Of a stretch of 64,000 nucleotides of DNA, positions 45,625-54,263 are shown piece by piece (position 1 is the first letter of the stretch; every line of letters starts with the position of its first letter). The notes beneath the pieces were generated by a model. That model made no database searches and was not told where the DNA came from. It saw nothing but the letters and a program-made list of their open reading frames with translations. Location of the stretch: positions 2,728,001 to 2,792,000 of the forward strand of contig OZ271839.1 of NCBI GenBank assembly GCA_965601825.1, given 5' to 3'. This stretch comes from HXMU1420-13 sp965601825 (GTDB lineage Bacteria > Bacteroidota > Rhodothermia > Balneolales > Balneolaceae). A program made the position numbers and the translations under genes.

Positions 45625-46465
45625 AGATACTAATCTGTTCAATAGGACTTTTAACGTCTTTCAAATTTCTAGTAGAAACATGAGTGTAAATTTGAGTTGT
45701 AGATATATGAGCATGGCCCAATAGTTCCTGAATGAATCTGATGTCCGTACCACTATCCAATAAATGAGTTGCAAAAGAGTGCCGTAGCGTATGTGGAGTG
45801 GCTTTCTTTTTAATTTTTGCCAGTTTACGATGTTTTCTCATCAGATTTTGTACAGATGCAGAAGAGTATTTGCCACCATTTTGTCCCTCAAATAAATATT
45901 CCTTGGGTTTGTACTCCTTCACATAGATACGTAGCAAATCCAACACATTAGGTGCTAAAAGTGTATACCGGTCTTTCTTTCCTTTTGCATTTGAAATTCG
46001 AATCTGCATTCTTTCAGAATCAATATCACTTATTCTGAGGTTTAAAATTTCACTCAAACGCAATCCTGCTGAATAACAAAGCGTAAATATGGCTTTGTGT
46101 TTCAGGTTTTTAAATGTGTTTAAGAATCTTTGTACTTCTTCAATCGATAGCACTTCGGGAATAGTAGAAGGCTTTTTCATTTTGATATTGAAATCAAAAT
46201 CGATGGATTTATTGAGAACTTCATGGTATAAGAATTTCACAGAAGCCAACAATTGTTTCATCATTGAATAGCCATATCCTATTTCAGTGGCTGAGAACTT
46301 AAAAAAGTCGTCCAAGACTTGAGGTGTTACATCATCAACTTCATTCTCCTGGATATATCTGATAAAAATTTGTAGTCCGCTTATATAAACCTGTACTGTT
46401 CTGGTACTATAGTTTTTTAGAATAAGCTTAGCTTCATACTTTGATATTAACTGGTTTTTATTCAC
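45623..46465 (-). CDS. IntI/Xer-like tyrosine recombinase
   Basis: 280-residue tyrosine recombinase. The N-terminal SAM-like DNA-binding domain covers about 1-90, the catalytic domain about 100-275. Catalytic residues are visible: R136 (AGLRLSE), K161/K163 (AKGKKDR), H225-x-x-R228 (PHTLRHSFATHLL), H251 (LLGHAH) and nucleophile Y260 (QIYTHV). The end KSPIEQI is like IntI. The extra helix (I2) that marks integron integrases between the lysine and the HxxR box is absent, so it is better called IntI-related. The start codon is GTG at 46463-46465. Divergent from the cassette gene. Confidence 0.88.
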   Translation of the reverse strand: MNKNQLISKYEAKLILKNYSTRTVQVYISGLQIFIRYIQENEVDDVTPQVLDDFFKFSATEIGYGYSMMKQLLASVKFLYHEVLNKSIDFDFNIKMKKPSTIPEVLSIEEVQRFLNTFKNLKHKAIFTLCYSAGLRLSEILNLRISDIDSERMQIRISNAKGKKDRYTLLAPNVLDLLRIYVKEYKPKEYLFEGQNGGKYSSASVQNLMRKHRKLAKIKKKATPHTLRHSFATHLLDSGTDIRFIQELLGHAHISTTQIYTHVSTRNLKDVKSPIEQISI

Positions 46466-46522
46466 TTTACCCCTAGATTATCATAGAATAAAACGAATAA
46501 CTCTTAAAGATGAAATAGGGAT

Positions 46523-46543
46523 AAAATGAACTCAGTTCATTTT
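46523..46543. repeat. Palindrome between recombinase and cassette (possible attI or operator)
   Basis: AAAATGAACT and AGTTCATTTT arms of 10 bp around a single C. It sits 58 bases upstream of the recombinase start and 9 bases before the G/TT recombination core at 46552. Could be part of an attI-like site or a repressor operator for the recombinase gene. Confidence 0.5.
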
Positions 46544-46572
46544 GCTCTGTTGTTATGTGGCATAAGCGCACT

Positions 46573-47106
46573 ATGAAACTTTTTCTGCTAACTCTTCTGA
46601 CTCTAGTGATTTTTAGTTGCAGTCAACAACTCCAACCAACAACTGAACTTCAACCTCCTTTTGCCAACCAAGGTGAACAGGAGAACTACTGGGCGCAAGA
46701 GTTTTTCAAGAAGGAATATGAAAAGTCGGAATACCCTGCCTATGAGGGAACGATCATAGTGACATCACATCGAATTCTGTTTGGAGATCAGTATATCGAA
46801 TATTCAGCTCGGAACTCAGACCTTGGACTGATCTTCAAGAAAGGGCTTATTCACCCGAACCTCTTTGGTTTGGACAACCTACAAATTGGAGACTTGGAAG
46901 AACTAACTCTTTTATCGAACGACCCTTCAATTAGGAGATTTCGTTTAACTCATTTTGATCGAACGGTTCTTGACACGAAACTTGCAAACCCCCAAGTTTA
47001 TCTCTTTGAACTTGAAAACGAGAACGTGGAAGGCGAAGAAACTTTAGCGGAATTCATCGAGAACGCCAAGCTAACTTTTTTGAAAGCTGGCTGGGTAATG
47101 ATTTAA
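46573..47106 (+). CDS. Cassette-encoded lipoprotein
   Basis: 177 residues from ATG 46573. The earlier ATG at 46555 lies inside the recombination core. Signal sequence ends in lipobox FSCS (Cys at about residue 16). The mature protein is acidic, with YWAQEFFKKEYEKSEYPAYEG and ending KAGWVMI. I recognise no family, which is typical of cassette genes. The stop codon abuts the attC-like site. A promoter is not obvious; transcription might start within the recombinase gene region. Confidence 0.72.
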   Translation: MKLFLLTLLTLVIFSCSQQLQPTTELQPPFANQGEQENYWAQEFFKKEYEKSEYPAYEGTIIVTSHRILFGDQYIEYSARNSDLGLIFKKGLIHPNLFGLDNLQIGDLEELTLLSNDPSIRRFRLTHFDRTVLDTKLANPQVYLFELENENVEGEETLAEFIENAKLTFLKAGWVMI

Positions 47107-47340
47107 GCCACATAACAATCGATATAGCGCATGGCCTTACTTAGTCACCTGCCAAGCGCCTGCTAAACATCCCGCTTATCTGCCGCCAAGAGACTTTGGT
47201 GCTTTCTACTATCTTCTGTTCGTGGGAGTTTTTGATCTGTATGGCGCAGTGCTACTCTGATACTTTGTGAACACCGGCAGATAAGCTACTTTTATTGCAA
47301 TTAATAAAGCTCGGAGGCCACAGCGCCATATCTGGGCGTT
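47107..47340 (+). repeat. attC-like nested palindrome
   Basis: Starts CACATAAC (47109) and ends GGGCG/TT (47340). Outer arms GATATAGCGCATGGCC (47121-47136) and GGCCACAGCGCCATATC (47316-47332) pair with one mismatch and one or two extra bases. An inner 12-bp perfect pair GCTTATCTGCCG (47174-47185) and CGGCAGATAAGC (47275-47286) continues the stem. At about 234 bases it is longer than usual attC sites (57-141). No open frame is present inside. Confidence 0.7.
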
Positions 47341-47347
47341 GAAGATT

Positions 47348-47378
47348 GGATTCACAAAAGTGAATCCTTTTTTTGTTT
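47348..47378 (+). repeat. Copy 2 of the 31-bp lon-terminator repeat
   Basis: Identical over 31 bases to 45594-45624, including the seven T residues and GTTT. It starts 9 bases after the attC-like core and would stop cassette transcripts. The identity suggests a duplication made when the element arrived. Confidence 0.9.
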
Positions 47379-47452
47379 CATCAGTACTAGTTCACACATT
47401 TGAAGAAATTCTTTTTTCTTATCTAAAAAAGGGCAATAAATCGGCAGAACCA

Positions 47453-48481
47453 TTGAGTAAAAATCGGGGCAAGCAAATATTCAGAGTAGTCTTACTAGTA
47501 GGTACAGCTATATCCCTATTCTTTGTTCCATGGATTTTAGTGAAAGCATGGATACTCCCACTTCCTGATTCCGTTCAGGAGCAAGTAGATCAAGCAATTA
47601 GTCATGGATTCGATGGTATGATTGTATATGTGGATGAAGCAGGAAAACCACCAGCGTTTTATTCCGGTGGCTGGAAAGATCGAGATAATCAAATACCAGC
47701 TGACCCAAATTCATTATTCAAAATTGCCAGTATCGACAAGTTATTTGCTGCTGTTGCTGTCACAAAACTGGTCAAAGACGATAGTTTGTCTTTTGATGAA
47801 ACAGTAGCAGATTACTTCCCGGAACTTGTTGGTAGAATTGAAAATGCAGAAGAAATCACATTGAATATGATGATTCAACATCGATCCGGCATTCCCAATT
47901 TTACTGATAATCCGGCTTTCTGGGAAAATGAGCAGGCAAATGGTCAAAATGCCCTTGAGTTTGCTCTCGATTTACCGGCTAGTTTTGATCCTGATCAGGG
48001 ATATGAATATTCTAATACGAATTATTTGTTGCTTCGCAGGATCATGGACGATGTATTAGGATATAGCCACCAACAGTTTATCAAGGAAGAAATATTGATC
48101 CCACTCGATTTGAACAATACCTACTTTTCGATCACAGAAGTAGATTTAGATGATGTAATGAGCGGGTATTATGTTGGCTATGAAGAAGACTTTAAACCAA
48201 GAGAGTACGGTATGTTAGCTACCGCAGAAGATGTAGGCATTTTCTTGCGAGCACTAAACGATGGTTCGGTATTTGAAGAAGGTGAACAGGAACTTTACCC
48301 TTACGTCTATGATCATGGTGGATTGGTAGTTGGTTATCAGAGTCTGGCAGAATACGATGAAGACTTAGATGCAGTTGTCGTTCAGTTTATCAATACCACT
48401 GATTTTGAAGGATATGAATGGAACCTATCCCAAATCTCCATTGCTCGCATTTTTAAAATTCTGAGAAGACAAGGATCTTAA
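47453..48481 (+). CDS. Membrane-anchored serine hydrolase, beta-lactamase-like
   Basis: 342 residues from the TTG at 47453. The frame is open back to 47339, through the terminator repeat, so the start is uncertain (GTG 47360 is another candidate). A transmembrane segment (IFRVVLLVGTAISLFFVPWILV) anchors the protein. The catalytic S-x-x-K is SIDKL near residue 95, and the tyrosine motif YSNTNYLLL near 190; HGGLVVGY near 295 is in the place of the KTG-like motif. Substrate unknown. Ten bases separate it from the next gene. Its promoter may have been separated by the inserted element. Confidence 0.8.
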   Translation: MSKNRGKQIFRVVLLVGTAISLFFVPWILVKAWILPLPDSVQEQVDQAISHGFDGMIVYVDEAGKPPAFYSGGWKDRDNQIPADPNSLFKIASIDKLFAAVAVTKLVKDDSLSFDETVADYFPELVGRIENAEEITLNMMIQHRSGIPNFTDNPAFWENEQANGQNALEFALDLPASFDPDQGYEYSNTNYLLLRRIMDDVLGYSHQQFIKEEILIPLDLNNTYFSITEVDLDDVMSGYYVGYEEDFKPREYGMLATAEDVGIFLRALNDGSVFEEGEQELYPYVYDHGGLVVGYQSLAEYDEDLDAVVVQFINTTDFEGYEWNLSQISIARIFKILRRQGS

Positions 48482-48491
48482 GTAAGAACAA

Positions 48492-48896
48492 ATGAGATTT
48501 GTAGCCTATCTACTAGTCGGAATTCACATCATACTTTTTCTCTGGGGAATCGGTGGTGCTATCGAATTGATTTTTCGCAATGTGCCTTGGTCTACCCTTT
48601 TCAATCCTGATTTTCCGATGTGGCTACTTCCCTTTCACTTTGGGATATTGCTATTTGCATCAACTGGATTTCTATATGGATATTTCACTAAATGGGTTCA
48701 AACACCCAATTTTATGATTCTTGGTTACGGCCTATTAACCATTCTTTGTATTATCGAAACCTTTTGGTTTATGACAAACAGCTCAAGATATATCGCACTG
48801 CTAGCTGAGTTAATTGCCTACTCTTCCATCTTATACCTACTGTTTAAAACAGAGTATTTTGATCAGTACTTTGAATTAAATAAGAAGACAGTATGA
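48492..48896 (+). CDS. Four-helix membrane protein
   Basis: 134 residues with four transmembrane segments (about 4-26, 45-65, 75-92, 100-118). It follows the serine hydrolase by 10 bases and is probably co-transcribed. No family recognised. The pattern FPMWLLPFHFGILLFASTGFLYGYFTKW is not one I can assign. Confidence 0.6.
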   Translation: MRFVAYLLVGIHIILFLWGIGGAIELIFRNVPWSTLFNPDFPMWLLPFHFGILLFASTGFLYGYFTKWVQTPNFMILGYGLLTILCIIETFWFMTNSSRYIALLAELIAYSSILYLLFKTEYFDQYFELNKKTV

Positions 48897-48983
48897 TCTA
48901 TTTGAATTAATTAATTCCAAATAGATCAATTTTAAAAGTTAGCTAATCACCAAACTTCTTCTTTTTCTTATCTTCGCAGCCGC

Positions 48984-49931
48984 ATGAACAACCACTTCAA
49001 TTCAATTATTCTAAAGAGTACAGGCGCGTCTTCGATCATCAGTGAAGAGATGATTCAGGAATTGTGGAGTGGATATGGAGAAATCAAACGAGTTAGTTTA
49101 AAAGGCGCTGATATTGAAAGTGTGATTGTGAAGCATGTTCAACTACAATCACCAAATAATCATCCTCGGGGTTGGAACACGGATATTGGGCATCAAAGGA
49201 AAGTTAAATCCTATCATGTGGAAACCAATTGGTATGAGAATTACAGTGACCAAAGTAAGGCGCGTCTCCCCCATTGTTTAGCAGTTGAGCATCATGAAGA
49301 TGAAGTATTTATGGTTCTTGAAGATTTGGATGCTGTAGGTTTCCCAAAAAGAAAATGGTCTTTACATTGGGAAGAAATAGATGCCTGTCTTCATTGGTTG
49401 GCTCAATTTCATGCGAGCTTTCTTGGGAAAGCACCTGATGGACTTTGGGAAATTGGAACCTACTGGCATTTAGATACTCGCCCACATGAACTCGAGGAAC
49501 TAAAAAATAAGCGTTTAAAAAAGGCTGCTTCACAGATAGATGAAAAACTGAACTCATGTAAATACAAGACCTTTGTTCATGGTGATGCCAAACTTGCCAA
49601 TTTCTGCTTTGGGGATGATGGACATGTCGCGGCAGTAGACTTCCAGTATATCGGAGGTGGATGCGGTATGAAAGACGTGGCCTACTTTATTGGAAGTGTG
49701 CTAAACGAATCAGAAAGTGAACGTATGGAAGCTCAAATTCTCGATTCGTATTTCGATCATTTGCAAAACCAGCTAGACGAAAGAAATGAAGAACTCGAAA
49801 CAGAATGGCGATCCATGTATAGAGTGGCATGGGCAGATTTTCATCGCTTTCTTGAAGGTTGGAGTCCGGGACATTGGAAAATTAACACTTATAGTGAACG
49901 AGTAACCGAAGAAGTAATTAATACTCTCTAA
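48984..49931 (+). CDS. Aminoglycoside/ecdysteroid-kinase-like phosphotransferase
   Basis: 315-residue protein kinase-like phosphotransferase. The catalytic loop VHGDAKLANFCF (HGD, N) and AVDFQYIGGGCGMKDVAYF (DFQ) are those of the choline-kinase/APH superfamily; the LNRYEL-like part with GGGCGMKD resembles ecdysteroid-kinase-like (EcKL) proteins. The N-lobe is less conserved. Substrate unknown, a small alcohol or sugar is likely. The stop is directly followed by the CysQ-like gene start, so both are co-translated. Confidence 0.8.
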   Translation: MNNHFNSIILKSTGASSIISEEMIQELWSGYGEIKRVSLKGADIESVIVKHVQLQSPNNHPRGWNTDIGHQRKVKSYHVETNWYENYSDQSKARLPHCLAVEHHEDEVFMVLEDLDAVGFPKRKWSLHWEEIDACLHWLAQFHASFLGKAPDGLWEIGTYWHLDTRPHELEELKNKRLKKAASQIDEKLNSCKYKTFVHGDAKLANFCFGDDGHVAAVDFQYIGGGCGMKDVAYFIGSVLNESESERMEAQILDSYFDHLQNQLDERNEELETEWRSMYRVAWADFHRFLEGWSPGHWKINTYSERVTEEVINTL

Positions 49932-50753
49932 ATGGATTTAAATCATCTAACAGATATAGCAATTAAAGCTGCTCTATCAGCTAGTGAAGTCATCAAGAAG
50001 TACATGAATGATGATATCATGGTCGAAGAGAAAATAAATGGTGGGGTGAATTATGCTTCACAGGTGGTCACCAAAGTTGATAAAGAAGCTGAAGATATTA
50101 TCCTTTCACATTTGCTCCCAACGTGTGAAGAATTCGATATCGCCATGTTAACAGAAGAAACTGAAGATGATGGCAGTAGATTCGAAAAAGATTTCTTCTG
50201 GTGTATCGACCCAATTGACGGAACGTTGAATTTTGTGAATAAAGAACCCGGTTTTTCTGTATCCATAGCGTTAGTTGCTAAAGATGCTACGCCACATATT
50301 GGAGTAGTCTATGATCCTACTACCGATACCTTATACTCAGCTACAAGAGGAAATGGTGTCTTCAAGAACGGCAAGACTTGGGAAATCGTAAACACTAATA
50401 ATTATCTTACCTATGTAACAGATAAGAAATTAAAGGATACTCCCCGTTTACCTGAAATGGAAAGTCTGCTACAGAGAAAAGTCGAAGAATTAGCTTTAAG
50501 CGGATATAAAGAAATGTCCGGTGGTGCTTCTGTTATGAATGGCATTCGAGTTCTCGAAAATGGTCCGGCATGCATGATCAAATTTGCTAAGAAAGAAGTA
50601 GGCGGTGGAAGTATTTGGGATTTTGCAGCAACAGCATGCATCTTTCAGGAATTGGGTTTACGTGCCACGAATTTTGAAGGCGGAAAACTAGATCTCAATC
50701 GAAAAGACAGCACTTTTATGCATCATGCAGGAGTTTTCTTTTCGAATTATTAG
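49932..50753 (+). CDS. Inositol monophosphatase family protein (CysQ-like)
   Basis: 273-residue metal-dependent phosphatase. Metal-binding motifs are visible: EETEDDG near residue 74, WCIDPIDGTLNFVN near 92-105 (DPIDGT), and GGSIWDFAATACIFQELG near 226 (WD). Such enzymes act on inositol phosphate, PAP or fructose bisphosphate; the CysQ subgroup, hydrolysing 3'-phosphoadenosine 5'-phosphate, is one possibility. It starts immediately after the phosphotransferase stop. I leave the exact substrate open. Confidence 0.82.
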   Translation: MDLNHLTDIAIKAALSASEVIKKYMNDDIMVEEKINGGVNYASQVVTKVDKEAEDIILSHLLPTCEEFDIAMLTEETEDDGSRFEKDFFWCIDPIDGTLNFVNKEPGFSVSIALVAKDATPHIGVVYDPTTDTLYSATRGNGVFKNGKTWEIVNTNNYLTYVTDKKLKDTPRLPEMESLLQRKVEELALSGYKEMSGGASVMNGIRVLENGPACMIKFAKKEVGGGSIWDFAATACIFQELGLRATNFEGGKLDLNRKDSTFMHHAGVFFSNY

Positions 50754-50785
50754 TTATTTGAGAATACATTAACACAAATCCAACT

Positions 50786-51220
50786 TTGAATTTATCCCAA
50801 TATGTAAGGAAGCGCAATGGAGTTCCTTTAGGCGCTAAAGGTTCAATCATCAATATGCTTTCTCGTTCTCTTGGCGCCGGAAGATTTTCAGTCTTTTGGA
50901 ATTATTGGAACCCGGTATGGGGCTACTATTTGGGTAAATACATTTTCAGACCTCTGAAGACTTTCCTCCCTGGTTCAATTTCAGTGTTAATTACCTTCAT
51001 AGTTTCAGGCTTATTGCATGATGTATTTGTGATTTTAATAAAGAAGAATTTTGAATTTCTTATCGCTCCCTGGTTTTTCCTTATAGGATTATGTGTAATT
51101 CTAACTGATATAGTTAAAATCGATTATTCGAAATTTCCGTGGATTGTCAGAGCTTCGATTAATTCTTCCATTATTATCAGCACATTACTAATTGCATTCA
51201 AAATTCGAATAGTGTTTTAG
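50786..51220 (+). CDS. Short MBOAT-like membrane protein
   Basis: 144 residues, TTG start at 50786, with three or four hydrophobic segments. The segment FSVFWNYWNPVWGYYLGKYIFRPL followed by VSGLLHDVFV matches the C-terminal core of MBOAT/wax-synthase acyltransferases, including the His of the catalytic motif. A full MBOAT has 350-500 residues, so this is a core-only version or a fragment. The reading frame is intact, without signs of frameshift. Could be an acyltransferase remnant or a member of a small family I do not know. Confidence 0.6.
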   Translation: MNLSQYVRKRNGVPLGAKGSIINMLSRSLGAGRFSVFWNYWNPVWGYYLGKYIFRPLKTFLPGSISVLITFIVSGLLHDVFVILIKKNFEFLIAPWFFLIGLCVILTDIVKIDYSKFPWIVRASINSSIIISTLLIAFKIRIVF

Positions 51221-51225
51221 GTTAT

Positions 51226-51241
51226 TCTTCTGATCAGAAGA
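51226..51241. promoter_or_regulatory. Perfect 16-bp palindrome upstream of sensor/channel genes
   Basis: TCTTCTGA followed by TCAGAAGA, centred at 51233.5, about 90 bases upstream of the sensor start and 6 bases after the MBOAT-like stop. It could be an operator or part of a terminator; no T tract follows directly. Confidence 0.35.
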
Positions 51242-51329
51242 TTCTGTTCTTAATGGCTTCAAAATGCCCATCAAGAACATGCTGATATTCATCTAAAATT
51301 TTATATTTTAATCATTAATTGTTGGAAAA

Positions 51330-54263
51330 TTGAACAAGGTAATTCTAATAGTTTGCTTGTGTTGTGTACCCTTAGGTATTAATGCTCAGCAATATGGATA
51401 TGTTCAATACAATAATGAATCCGGTGCCCCTTTCGACAACGTCTCTACCGTTCTTCAGGATTCATCCGGCTATATTTGGATAGGTAGCCACAACGGCTTG
51501 TACCGATTTGATGGAATACACTTTGATATTCATAGCATCAATACGAAAAGTCAGTTTATTCATCAGCTATATGCTGCTGAAGATCACCTGCTCTTTGTAA
51601 ACGATGAAGGTCTTTACCGAATTGATGACTTACAATCTCAACCATCGGTAAGACCATTACTTGAGGCTACTATCAATGAAATAGATAGCCTCCCTTTCTA
51701 TCCTAATGATTTCGTTGTTGACGAAGATGAAACAGTTTGGCTGTCTCAATCCAATCACAGTATTGGAAGGTTTCAAAACGATCAGTTCGACACTTTTCAC
51801 TTTTCAGATTCAGAAAATGCTCAAAAAATTGTACTTCGATCAGACGCTAACGGAACCCTTTGGGCATTAAGTCCACTTGACGGGTTATTCTATTTTGATA
51901 AAGCTTCAAACTCTTTCGTCAATATACTTGATAGCAAAAATGGTACTGCTTTATTAATTCATAATGGCCATTTGCTAATCGGGAAAGATGACCTGCACAT
52001 TTATTCCATCGATGGAAATCAAATTCAGTTTATTCGGAATATTGATTTTGATGATGATCTGATCACAACCATGTATGTTGATAATAAAGATCAATATTTC
52101 ATTGGGACTAGAAATGGCAGACTATTTACCCTTGATACTATTGATAGCCAACCACAAGCAATATATGGAGGAAATGAAGCCCATAGAGTTGAGGAACTCG
52201 ATTTTGGCAGCATTATTGAAATTCTTGTAGTAACAGATAAAGAAAGTAATAATGACAGATTATGGGTGGCTTCAGAAACCGGACTTTGGTTGCTGAAAGA
52301 ACGTTTCTTTAAAACGGTTAATAATTTACCTCTGGTTAATCCCATTGCAATTGCAGTAAGTGATGAGGGAAAGGCTTGGGTACCAATTAACTATTTATAT
52401 GAAATTTCTCCTGACGAAGATGAATTTAACGCTGAACCTTTCCATAAAAACACACAAGTTAGTGCTGTAGATCATGATGTTGAAGGATTTACCTGGGTAT
52501 CTACATCCGATCCGGATGTTGCCATTCTAAAATATGATGGGGACCAACTAATTAATCGATTCGATGATTTCAAAGATAGAGATGAAGGGATCTTCAATCT
52601 TTATTCAGACAGTAAAAGCAATATTTGGTTTAACCAATCACCCACCACTAAACCACTTATTGGGATTGGAAAGCTTAACCCAAATGGAGAAATCATCTTT
52701 TATGATGAAACCAAAGGGTTTTCAAGTAGAGCTTTGGCAATAAAGGAAAGTTCCAGAGGTGAGATATACGCTGTAGGAATTGGAGAGAAAAGTTACTTAT
52801 ACCGTTTTGATTCGGTAAACGATCTGTTCGTGAATATCAGCCCTCCCCTCCCATTTAAACCAATTTTGAATTTTGAAGCGCATGATTTAACTATCGATGA
52901 ACGTGGCATTGTTTGGTTAGCTACTACAGATGGACTACTTCGCTATGATGGCGAAAATATCTCCCTTATTCAAAATGATGTCTTAGGTCAGGAAGAAGTA
53001 AGAGGTGTTGCGCATTATTCCAATAATAACATTTGGATCGCTACGGCGACAAAAGGACTCGTATTTCATCAGGAACATGGTTCTACAACCTTAGGTGAAA
53101 TTGAAGGTATGCCCGCTATAATAACAGCCTATCGTTGCTTAGAAGTGGATTCTCAGGGACGACTTTGGGTTGGAACTGCCGAAGGACTTGTTTATTCGCG
53201 CATATCGGCAGCTAATCTTCCATATTCGAAAACCCCAACAATTAGAAACATATTTATTGGTCAGGACGAAGTAACTGGCAGCAATTGGCAAAGCCTGGAT
53301 TTAAAACAAAATGAAGAACTGGCCATTAATTATTCAAACCTATCTTTTCCAGCCGGTAATGTTGAATATCAGTACCTATTACTGTCTGAAGAAGACCGGC
53401 TGGTTACGTTGGAGGAACAGGTTTGGGAATCCAATGGAACCAACAATACGCTGGCTCTGAGTGGAATCGATCCCGGTAATTATTATCTCGAATTAAGAGC
53501 TCGCCAAACCGGGGGTTACCAATGGAGCACACCTTTGGAGATTCAGTTAAATGTATTTCTTCCCTGGTATTCACAAAGCTGGTTCCTTTTTAGTTCAATA
53601 GGTCTGTTACTAATCGTCATATCCTATTATTCCCGTTTATATGTGAAACAGCGCTTTAACAGGTTGCAAGATGTATTGAAATACTCCAATCAACGATTGA
53701 TGGAAAAGGAAGCGCTCCTGGATCAAAAGAATAGAGAATTTGAATCGCAGCGGGAAGAACTGGATAATGCAACAGCGAATATTCATACACTGGAATTATT
53801 TGTTAAGTCTATTCCCCCAAATGCATCATGGAACGATATCGTAACGGCGATGGGTGCAGCAGTTAATCAGGGAGATGATATTGATGCCTTCGAAATTGCC
53901 TTTATGGATCAGAATGAAATAGTACATAAGGGATACTCAGATCTTGAAAAAGGAGGTTTTACCTATCGAAGTAAACCCTTTGATATGCTAACCAGTTTAA
54001 CCTGCTGGGCTATGAGCAATAATCAGGAAGTAATTATCAACGATTTTGATAAAGAGCACGCCATGTATATTCAAAAAAAGGATGCTTACCGCTTCAGCTC
54101 TTTACTCTTTATTCCGTTTACCTTGAAAAATGATCAACCCGTTGCTTTATGTGCGTATAGCATCCATAAAAATCATTTTGATCACAATGATCTGGTGATG
54201 TTCAGAGTTCTGGCGCGATTTATAAAATTAACCATCAACAAGGGGCTAAAGAAAAAAAAATGA
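51330..54263 (+). CDS. Beta-propeller sensor with Y_Y_Y, TM, coiled-coil and GAF domain, no output domain
   Basis: 977 residues, TTG start. A signal peptide (GINAQ) precedes periplasmic Reg_prop beta-propeller repeats, seen as YIWIGSHNGLYRFDG, VWLATTDGLLRYDG and LWVGTAEGLVYS. A Y_Y_Y-type domain (about 640-735) follows, then a transmembrane helix (about 750-772), a coiled coil (about 778-830), and a GAF-like domain to the C-terminus (about 835-975). In hybrid sensors a kinase or GGDEF domain would follow, but here the gene ends. The stop overlaps the start of the ion-channel gene (ATGA), implying joint function. What it senses is unknown. Confidence 0.82.
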   Translation: MNKVILIVCLCCVPLGINAQQYGYVQYNNESGAPFDNVSTVLQDSSGYIWIGSHNGLYRFDGIHFDIHSINTKSQFIHQLYAAEDHLLFVNDEGLYRIDDLQSQPSVRPLLEATINEIDSLPFYPNDFVVDEDETVWLSQSNHSIGRFQNDQFDTFHFSDSENAQKIVLRSDANGTLWALSPLDGLFYFDKASNSFVNILDSKNGTALLIHNGHLLIGKDDLHIYSIDGNQIQFIRNIDFDDDLITTMYVDNKDQYFIGTRNGRLFTLDTIDSQPQAIYGGNEAHRVEELDFGSIIEILVVTDKESNNDRLWVASETGLWLLKERFFKTVNNLPLVNPIAIAVSDEGKAWVPINYLYEISPDEDEFNAEPFHKNTQVSAVDHDVEGFTWVSTSDPDVAILKYDGDQLINRFDDFKDRDEGIFNLYSDSKSNIWFNQSPTTKPLIGIGKLNPNGEIIFYDETKGFSSRALAIKESSRGEIYAVGIGEKSYLYRFDSVNDLFVNISPPLPFKPILNFEAHDLTIDERGIVWLATTDGLLRYDGENISLIQNDVLGQEEVRGVAHYSNNNIWIATATKGLVFHQEHGSTTLGEIEGMPAIITAYRCLEVDSQGRLWVGTAEGLVYSRISAANLPYSKTPTIRNIFIGQDEVTGSNWQSLDLKQNEELAINYSNLSFPAGNVEYQYLLLSEEDRLVTLEEQVWESNGTNNTLALSGIDPGNYYLELRARQTGGYQWSTPLEIQLNVFLPWYSQSWFLFSSIGLLLIVISYYSRLYVKQRFNRLQDVLKYSNQRLMEKEALLDQKNREFESQREELDNATANIHTLELFVKSIPPNASWNDIVTAMGAAVNQGDDIDAFEIAFMDQNEIVHKGYSDLEKGGFTYRSKPFDMLTSLTCWAMSNNQEVIINDFDKEHAMYIQKKDAYRFSSLLFIPFTLKNDQPVALCAYSIHKNHFDHNDLVMFRVLARFIKLTINKGLKKKK

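Larger units (their letters stand above)
45594..47378. mobile_element. Integron-like or integrative mini-element
   Basis: About 1.75 kb bounded by identical 31-bp copies of the lon terminator (45594-45624 and 47348-47378). Contents in order: tyrosine recombinase on the minus strand, a 10-bp-arm palindrome, a core G/TTATGTG at 46552, a lipoprotein cassette, an attC-like palindrome starting CACATAAC and ending GGGCG/TT at 47338. The start of the cassette (GTTATGTGGC) is the reverse complement of the start of the attC-like site (GCCACATAAC), exactly the relation seen between integron cassette ends. Whether the element is an integron or a site-specific integrative unit is not settled. Confidence 0.65.

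Noticed and set aside
45594..47378. Insertion sequence or transposon
   Set aside because: There are no terminal inverted repeats or DDE transposase; the recombinase is a tyrosine recombinase and the flanks are direct copies of a terminator.
48984..49931. Aminoglycoside resistance gene
   Set aside because: The catalytic motifs fit the wider APH/choline-kinase superfamily, but no specific aminoglycoside-binding pattern is seen and the neighbours do not suggest resistance.
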